This document shows positions 58,899 to 64,000 of a DNA stretch of 64,000 bases, in pieces. Position 1 is the first letter of the stretch. The number at the start of each line of letters is the position of its first letter. The notes beneath the pieces were generated by a model. The model did no database searches. It saw only the letters and a program-made list of their open reading frames with translations, and was not told the origin of the DNA. Made by a program: the position numbers and the translations under genes. The stretch is from Methylotenera_A sp040079935 (GTDB taxonomy: Bacteria; Pseudomonadota; Gammaproteobacteria; Burkholderiales; Methylophilaceae), in the NCBI GenBank assembly GCA_040079935.1, contig JBEBJI010000006.1, forward strand, positions 27,387 through 91,386, written 5' to 3'.

Positions 58899-59252
58899 TT
58901 ATTTATGTAGTTTGTCGAGATGAATAGTAATTTGGTGATTCTGCTCCGTCACAGGTAGAGCTTGCAAGCTTTTTCCTTTACATGGACCCATGATGCAAAA
59001 GCCAGTGTCAGGCTGATAATGTGCACCGTGCGTGGCACAAATTAAATAATCTTTCGCCACAGTAAAAAATTCGCCCTGATTCCAATCCAGCTCCACTGGC
59101 ACATGCTGGCACTGATTCACATATGCATGCGCTTTGCCGTGGTAACGCACCACAAAACCTGTCGCAAATTCGCCCAGCATGGGTAGCGCAAAACGAAGCC
59201 CGAGCGATTTTTCGTGCAGCTCATTGCTATCAAGGATTATATTTTTAGACAA
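58899..59252 (-). CDS. Rieske [2Fe-2S] protein
   Basis: A 117-residue ferredoxin-like protein with both ligand pairs: CQH and CATHGAH. The partner is unknown; similar proteins lie in this rluC-sppA block in many betaproteobacteria. It overlaps the upstream HAD gene by 8 bp. Confidence 0.82.
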   Translation of the reverse strand: MSKNIILDSNELHEKSLGLRFALPMLGEFATGFVVRYHGKAHAYVNQCQHVPVELDWNQGEFFTVAKDYLICATHGAHYQPDTGFCIMGPCKGKSLQALPVTEQNHQITIHLDKLHK

Positions 59253-59901
59253 GCTTTAACAACCAATCATTTAATTCATCAAATTGATGGAACATTTCAA
59301 GTGGATTATAGCCGATTAATTTATCTGGCGATTGCGCACCGAAAGTCACCGCCACCGCCTGTACGCTGGCGTTTTTCGCCATTTGCAAATCGTAACTGGT
59401 GTCGCCTATCATCAGCGTGCGCTCTGGGGTTGCCACGCATACATCCATAATTTCATCCAGCATTTGCGGATGTGGCTTAGAGAAACACTCATCTACGGTT
59501 CTGGTTTCGTGAAAATAATTGGTCAGCCCACAGTGTTGCAAAGCCAAATTTAACCCTCGCCGGCCCTTTCCTGTTGCCACCGCCAGCTTAAAGCCGCGTC
59601 GATTAAGCTCAATAATGGTATTTTTTGCTCCTGCAAATAGTGGGATTGCACTTTCACCCGCATAATAATTGGCGGTGTATTGCATGGCCAATTTTTGTGC
59701 AAGGTCTGGCGGCAAATCACCGAATAACGCGTGAATGCTCTCTTTCAAGCCTAGCCCGATAATATTGCGTGCGGCGGCGGGGTCTAGTTCTGGCAAGCCA
59801 ACTTGCTCAGCTGCATCCACCACGGCTTTGGTAATCATGCCAGTAGAGTCCGCTAGCGTGCCATCCCAATCCCATACGATTAAATCAAATTGCTTACTCA
59901 T
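59245..59901 (-). CDS. HAD-superfamily phosphatase (Gph-like)
   Basis: A 218-residue phosphatase with motif I WDWDGTLADST, motif II Thr in LAVATGKGRRG and motif IV MIGDTSYDLQMA. It resembles phosphoglycolate phosphatases, which would suit a RuBisCO-bearing cell by removing 2-phosphoglycolate; but the position in the rluC block is conserved in non-autotrophs too, so that role is only possible. It overlaps rluC by 4 bp. Confidence 0.78.
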   Translation of the reverse strand: MSKQFDLIVWDWDGTLADSTGMITKAVVDAAEQVGLPELDPAAARNIIGLGLKESIHALFGDLPPDLAQKLAMQYTANYYAGESAIPLFAGAKNTIIELNRRGFKLAVATGKGRRGLNLALQHCGLTNYFHETRTVDECFSKPHPQMLDEIMDVCVATPERTLMIGDTSYDLQMAKNASVQAVAVTFGAQSPDKLIGYNPLEMFHQFDELNDWLLKLV

Positions 59902-60887
59902 TTAGTTTCTAATTTTCCCATAAATTTTTGTAGTTCTGTCGGCAAAGGCGCTAGCAATTTAAGCTTGTCGCCAGACACAGGATGCCGCAAGTTTGTTTCA
60001 GCAGAGTGTAAAAACATGCGTTTTAAGCCTTTTTTCTGCAAAAGTTTATTATTTGCAAAATCGCCGTATTTATCATCTCCCACAATGGGAAAGCCCAAAT
60101 GCGCCAGTTGTACGCGCAATTGATGGGTGCGGCCAGTGACTAGTTGCGCCTCCAATAATGTGAAGCCAAGATACGCTTGTTTCAAGTAGAAAATCGTTTC
60201 CGAGTGCTGCGCTTCGTCGTATTTATCTTTGCTTTTGTCGGTGACAACATTTACGCGCCGCTCCCCATTCGGCAGTACATATTTTTGCAAATCCAGCGTC
60301 ACGCGTTTTTTCTTTTCTGTCCACTCGCCAGCCACCAACATTAAATAACGCTTGTCAGTTTGATTGTTACGAATCATTTCATGCAATTCCACCAGTGCAG
60401 CGCGCTTTTTGGCCAACATTAACACGCCAGAAGTCTCACGATCTAGTCTGTGCACCAACTCCAAGAATTTCGCTTTTGGGCGCTCAAGTCGCAATTGTTC
60501 TATCACCCCCCTGCTCACTCCGCTGCCGCCATGCACGGCGAATCCAGCGGGTTTATCAATCACCAACAATGCGTCATCTTCAAAAATAATCGTGCTTTCC
60601 AACACAGAAGTTGCTGGCGCATTAGTCACCGGTTTTTCGGCAGTCGAAACGCGAATTGGCGGCACGCGCACAATATCGCCAATCAGCAATTTATACGAAG
60701 CATCAATGCGCCCTTTGTTCACACGCACTTCCCCACTGCGCAAAATGCGATAAATATGACTTTTCGGCACACCTTTCAACGTTTTGGCAAGAAAATTATC
60801 GATACGCTGCCCCTCAGAGGCTTCATCCACCGTTACGCTGGCTGCCGCATTGGCGCTGATTTTGTAATTATGTTCTGTTTGCATCAT
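59898..60887 (-). CDS. rluC: RluC, 23S rRNA pseudouridine synthase
   Basis: A roughly 329-residue enzyme with an S4 RNA-binding domain (about 15-75, RIDNFLAKTLKGVPKSHIYR) and the RluA-type catalytic domain with Asp in VHRLDRETSGVL. It modifies U955, U2504 and U2580 in E. coli 23S rRNA. I start it at ATG 60887; an upstream in-frame start at 60926 is also open. Divergent from rne, as in E. coli. Confidence 0.9.
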   Translation of the reverse strand: MMQTEHNYKISANAAASVTVDEASEGQRIDNFLAKTLKGVPKSHIYRILRSGEVRVNKGRIDASYKLLIGDIVRVPPIRVSTAEKPVTNAPATSVLESTIIFEDDALLVIDKPAGFAVHGGSGVSRGVIEQLRLERPKAKFLELVHRLDRETSGVLMLAKKRAALVELHEMIRNNQTDKRYLMLVAGEWTEKKKRVTLDLQKYVLPNGERRVNVVTDKSKDKYDEAQHSETIFYLKQAYLGFTLLEAQLVTGRTHQLRVQLAHLGFPIVGDDKYGDFANNKLLQKKGLKRMFLHSAETNLRHPVSGDKLKLLAPLPTELQKFMGKLETK

Positions 60888-60901
60888 AACTTTGCTTAAA
60901 A

Positions 60902-60915
60902 AGGCGATTACGCCT
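60902..60915 (-). terminator. terminator-like hairpin just before rluC
   Basis: On the minus strand AGGCG-TAAT-CGCCT is followed by TTTTT, ending about 10 bases before the rluC ATG. It could attenuate rluC. The stem is short (5 bp), so it may be chance. Confidence 0.3.
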
Positions 60916-61195
60916 ATACTTGCCATGTTGTTGAATTTAACTGCTATTAAAGCAATTCAACACTGAAACGTGACAAAAAATATTTGGTTAAATTGCTCGC
61001 CATAAAAAGTAGCAATATTTAAAGAATTGCGCTCTAGTCGCCGCTGACAAAATAAAACATAACTAATTTAAATATTAGCTACGACTAAAGTTACTGAAGA
61101 ACGAATTTTAACGGATTTATGCTGCAAATTGATAACTCGCTGTTATCAACTTTAATATAGCGCATAAATTGTAAGATGTAACAAGCAATTAACAC

Positions 61196-61237
61196 TGCCC
61201 TGCAAGCAAGCATCCATGCGGCTTCCAGACACGCTGT
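61196..61237 (-). repeat. dispersed palindrome in the rne leader, decayed copy
   Basis: On the minus strand the loop reads GCATGGATGCT with arm GAAGCC on one side and TTGCTTGCAGGGCA on the other. It lies 134 bp before the rne start codon. Confidence 0.7.
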
Positions 61238-61370
61238 TTTTGTTGCATCACGCTGCATTTTAATCATGCATGCTTAAAACTTAATCTAGCTCAAATGTTA
61301 GATAACATGTCCTTCAGAGCTTTAGTTCACTGTCCAAAATGTCTGCCCGATTGATGCGCGGGAGCACACA

Positions 61371-63968
61371 ATGAAACGCATGTTATTTAATGCAACGCAG
61401 TCGGAAGAACTTCGCGTTGCGATTGTCGATGGACAAAAATTAGTAGATTTAGATATAGAACACGCTGGTAAAGAACAGCGCAAAAGCAATATTTACAAGG
61501 GAGTCATTACCCGCGTAGAACCTTCACTCGAAGCTGCATTTGTCGATTACGGCATGGAGCGTCACGGCTTTTTACCGTTTAAAGAAATCTCACGCGCTTA
61601 CTTTTCTGATAAAGCGGACGCTGGTAAAGCACGCATACAAGACGTAATTAAAGAAGGTCAAGAGCTCATCGTGCAAGTGGATAAAGACGAGCGTGGCAAC
61701 AAAGGTGCGGCGCTTACCACTTTCATTTCACTAGCTGGTCGTTATTTAGTGTTGATGCCAAACAATCCTCGTGGTGGTGGTGTTTCACGCCGCATTGAAG
61801 GTGAAGATCGCAATGAATTACGCGATGTGCTTGCACAATTAGAAGTGCCAAAAGGCATGAGTATTATCGCACGTACGGCGGGTATTGGCCGCAATGCAGA
61901 AGAGTTGCAATGGGATTTGAATTACCTCACGCAACTGTGGACAGCGGTTGAAGAAGCATCGCACATTCAAGCGGGTGCATTTTTAATCTACCAAGAAGGC
62001 AGTTTGGTCATTCGTGCCATTCGCGATTATTTCAGTGCAGACATCAACGAAATTTTGATCGACACGCCCGATGTTTACGAGCAAGCCGTGCAATTTATGA
62101 ACCACGTCATGCCTGGCAATGTGGCGCGTGTTAAGCTTTATCAAGATGAAGTGCCTTTATTTTCGCGCTTCCAAATTGAGCATCAAATCGAATCTGCGTT
62201 CTCGCGCGAAGTGCGCTTGCCTTCTGGTGGCGCGATTGTTATCGACCATACCGAAGCCTTGGTTTCGGTGGACGTCAACTCTGGCCGCAGCATTAAAGGC
62301 GCTGATATTGAACAAACTGCGTTTAACACCAATTTAGAAGCAGCTGAAGAAGTTGCGCGTCAATTGCGTTTGCGCGATTTAGGTGGTTTGGTGGTGATCG
62401 ATTTTATTGATATGGAAAACCCGCGCAACCAGCGCAACGTGGAAGACGCCCTGCGCGATGCTTTACATGCCGATCGCGCGCGCGTGCAAACTGGAAAGAT
62501 CTCGCGCTTTGGTTTACTCGAACTTTCCCGCCAACGCATGCGCCCAAGCCTAGGCGAAACCAATCACGCTGCGTGCCCACGTTGCAGTGGCACTGGCCAT
62601 ATTCGCGGCATTGAATCTACAGCGCTACACATTTTGCGCATTACGCAAGAAGAGGCGATGAAAGACAACAGCGCAATCATTCAAGTGCAATTGCCTGTAG
62701 AAGCAGCGACTTTCTTGCTCAACGAAAAACGTGCTGATATCCATAAAATTGAACAACGCATGGGTGTGGAAGTGATTTTGATTCCTAATATTCACATGGA
62801 AACACCAAATTACAACATTGTGCGTATTAAACACGATGATGTGAACGAAGAGACCTCGCAAGCCAGCTACAAAATGGTAGAAATGCCTGCCGAAACCGCC
62901 TATGTGCGTAGCCTAAACGAAGAAGCTGCGCCAAAAGCGCCAGAAGCTTTAGTGAAAGGTATTACTGCCGCGACTGCCGCGCCAATAGTGGAAGACAGGC
63001 CCGTTGAAAAAACCGCACCTGCTGCCAAAGTGGGCTTTTTAGGTCGCATTAAAAAATGGCTTGGCGGAGAAGGTGCAGTTAAAACGGAAGAGAAAGCGGA
63101 AGATAAAACTGCGCGCGAAGCCCGTGAAGCTGCTAGAGATAACAACCGCGACCGTAATCGTGGCAATAATCGTGACCGTAATAGAAATCGTGATCGCAAC
63201 GCCAATAACCGTGACCGTAACAATACTGGCGACAGACCTCAAGGTCAACGCCCACAGCAAGGCAATCAACAAGCCCAGCAACCACGTCCAGAGCGCACGC
63301 CTAGGCCTGATAAACCTGTTGAAAATCGTGTAGAAAAAGCCGAAACAGCGGCAATTACTGCATCAACAGATGGTTCAACTGAAGCGAACCAAACGCCAAA
63401 GCCAGAGCGTACTGGTCGCAGTCGTCGAGGTGGTCGCAATCGCAATAAAAATCGTGACCGTGATGCCAACCGCGACCCAAATGTAGTCGCTCCAGCATTT
63501 ATTCCAAACGAAGCAGTGCAAAATAGCAATGTGCCAGTAGCCGCACCAGCATTGGCTTCTGAGGCTTCTGAGGCTGCTGTTGAAACAGCTTCTAAAGCGC
63601 CTGCAAAAGCTAAAACCGAGAAAAAACCAGCGTCTGCACCTAAAGCAGCACCTAAACCAATTTCTGTTGATAGCAGCATTGAAATTGTCGCGACTAAAGC
63701 CACAGCTAAAGCTGAATCTGCGCCAAAAGCAGACAAACCAGTGAAGGCTAAAGCAGTTAAAAAACCCGCACCAAAACCAAGTAAGGCAAAACCAGCTGAA
63801 GCTACAGGTGAGTTGCTGATGGTCGAAACTAAAGGCAATGCTAAACCAGCACCAGTAGCCGCAACTCCAGCAAAACCAAAAGCGCCACGCAAAGCGCCGA
63901 ACTGGAAAAAAGACGCAACTTCAACACCAGCTGACGCGCCCTTAGTAATGGTTGAAACTAAAAACTAA
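61371..63968 (+). CDS. rne: RNase E
   Basis: An 865-residue endoribonuclease, the centre of RNA decay and processing. The catalytic half (about 1-510) has the S1 domain (SNIYKGVITRVEPSLEAAFVD), the Asp residues in VDVNSGRS and VVIDFIDM, and the Zn-link CPRCSGTG (about 401). The C-terminal half is disordered: an Arg/Asn/Asp-rich block (about 585-630) for RNA binding, a second Arg-rich patch (about 682-705) and an Ala/Lys/Pro-rich tail. Protein-interaction sites for a degradosome cannot be identified. GGGAG precedes the ATG. Confidence 0.95.
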   Translation: MKRMLFNATQSEELRVAIVDGQKLVDLDIEHAGKEQRKSNIYKGVITRVEPSLEAAFVDYGMERHGFLPFKEISRAYFSDKADAGKARIQDVIKEGQELIVQVDKDERGNKGAALTTFISLAGRYLVLMPNNPRGGGVSRRIEGEDRNELRDVLAQLEVPKGMSIIARTAGIGRNAEELQWDLNYLTQLWTAVEEASHIQAGAFLIYQEGSLVIRAIRDYFSADINEILIDTPDVYEQAVQFMNHVMPGNVARVKLYQDEVPLFSRFQIEHQIESAFSREVRLPSGGAIVIDHTEALVSVDVNSGRSIKGADIEQTAFNTNLEAAEEVARQLRLRDLGGLVVIDFIDMENPRNQRNVEDALRDALHADRARVQTGKISRFGLLELSRQRMRPSLGETNHAACPRCSGTGHIRGIESTALHILRITQEEAMKDNSAIIQVQLPVEAATFLLNEKRADIHKIEQRMGVEVILIPNIHMETPNYNIVRIKHDDVNEETSQASYKMVEMPAETAYVRSLNEEAAPKAPEALVKGITAATAAPIVEDRPVEKTAPAAKVGFLGRIKKWLGGEGAVKTEEKAEDKTAREAREAARDNNRDRNRGNNRDRNRNRDRNANNRDRNNTGDRPQGQRPQQGNQQAQQPRPERTPRPDKPVENRVEKAETAAITASTDGSTEANQTPKPERTGRSRRGGRNRNKNRDRDANRDPNVVAPAFIPNEAVQNSNVPVAAPALASEASEAAVETASKAPAKAKTEKKPASAPKAAPKPISVDSSIEIVATKATAKAESAPKADKPVKAKAVKKPAPKPSKAKPAEATGELLMVETKGNAKPAPVAATPAKPKAPRKAPNWKKDATSTPADAPLVMVETKN

Positions 63969-64000
63969 AAACGTTCTTAGCAATTAAAAAGCCCGTCTTG

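Larger units (their letters stand above)
60888..61370. other. 483-bp rluC-rne intergenic region and rne leader
   Basis: Holds divergent promoters and probably a long rne 5' UTR. A degenerate dispersed palindrome lies at 61196-61237 and a terminator-like hairpin at 60902-60915. In E. coli the rne leader mediates RNase E autoregulation; whether this leader does the same cannot be judged. Confidence 0.5.

Noticed and set aside
1104..61237. CRISPR array
   Set aside because: The repeats are scattered over 60 kb without regular spacing or spacers, and no cas genes are present.

Overview
The window reads as a chromosomal segment of a low-GC betaproteobacterium, probably in the Nitrosomonadales/Methylophilaceae neighbourhood. 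It combines a red-type RuBisCO Calvin cluster (cbbLSX-prk) with a proteobacterial NrtABD/NirBD/NasA nitrate assimilation operon, bacterial-type glycogen genes and the conserved betaproteobacterial blocks tsaE-amiC-mutL-miaA and rluC-HAD-Rieske-sppA. The exact taxon cannot be fixed from the sequence. No rRNA, tRNA, CRISPR array, insertion sequence or prophage was seen.

Layout. 1-3.4 kb is an accessory-looking stretch: a GAF protein, a DUF5710 protein paired with a GIY-YIG-like protein, a coiled-coil protein and an orphan ParA. 3.0-16.4 kb is nitrogen acquisition. Two near-identical sigma-54 promoters (3150 and 5257), each with an NtrC-like box about 103 bp upstream, drive a CZB-protein unit and nasT. 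NasT's RNA target, a double hairpin with A1/G4 hexaloops overlapping a terminator, sits between nasT and nrtA-nrtB-nrtD-porin-nirB-nirD-nasA. 16.4-21.3 kb holds poorly characterised genes and one gene broken by a stop codon. 21.4-30 kb is the Calvin block (cbbL-cbbS-cbbX-prk-tpiA-pntAA-pntAB-pntB, with divergent cbbR). 30-43 kb is mixed: an atypical ion channel, a PQQ-type beta-propeller protein, split mnmD/mnmC, an OGT-like protein, pilU, dapC, membrane proteins, miaA and an HNH gene. 43-48 kb is mutL-amiC-tsaE with divergent queG. 48-58 kb is glycogen and alpha-glucan metabolism (glgC-GH57-malQ-glk on one strand; glgB-pgi divergent). 58-64 kb is sppA-Rieske-HAD-rluC and rne.

The genes suggest a cell that fixes CO2, assimilates nitrate under combined nitrogen-limitation and nitrate control, makes NADPH through transhydrogenase, and stores carbon as glycogen.

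The most unusual thing is not a gene. A dispersed palindrome of about 39 bp, with 14-bp arms and a very conserved 11-nt loop (GCATGGATATT), occurs about 15-17 times. Roughly half the copies lie just after stop codons, often between convergent genes. The others lie inside protein-coding genes (mnmD, an OGT-like gene three times, a DUF2157 gene, mutL, malQ, perhaps dapC), translated in at least three reading frames. This resembles the Rickettsia palindromic elements, and I know of no description of it in this lineage.
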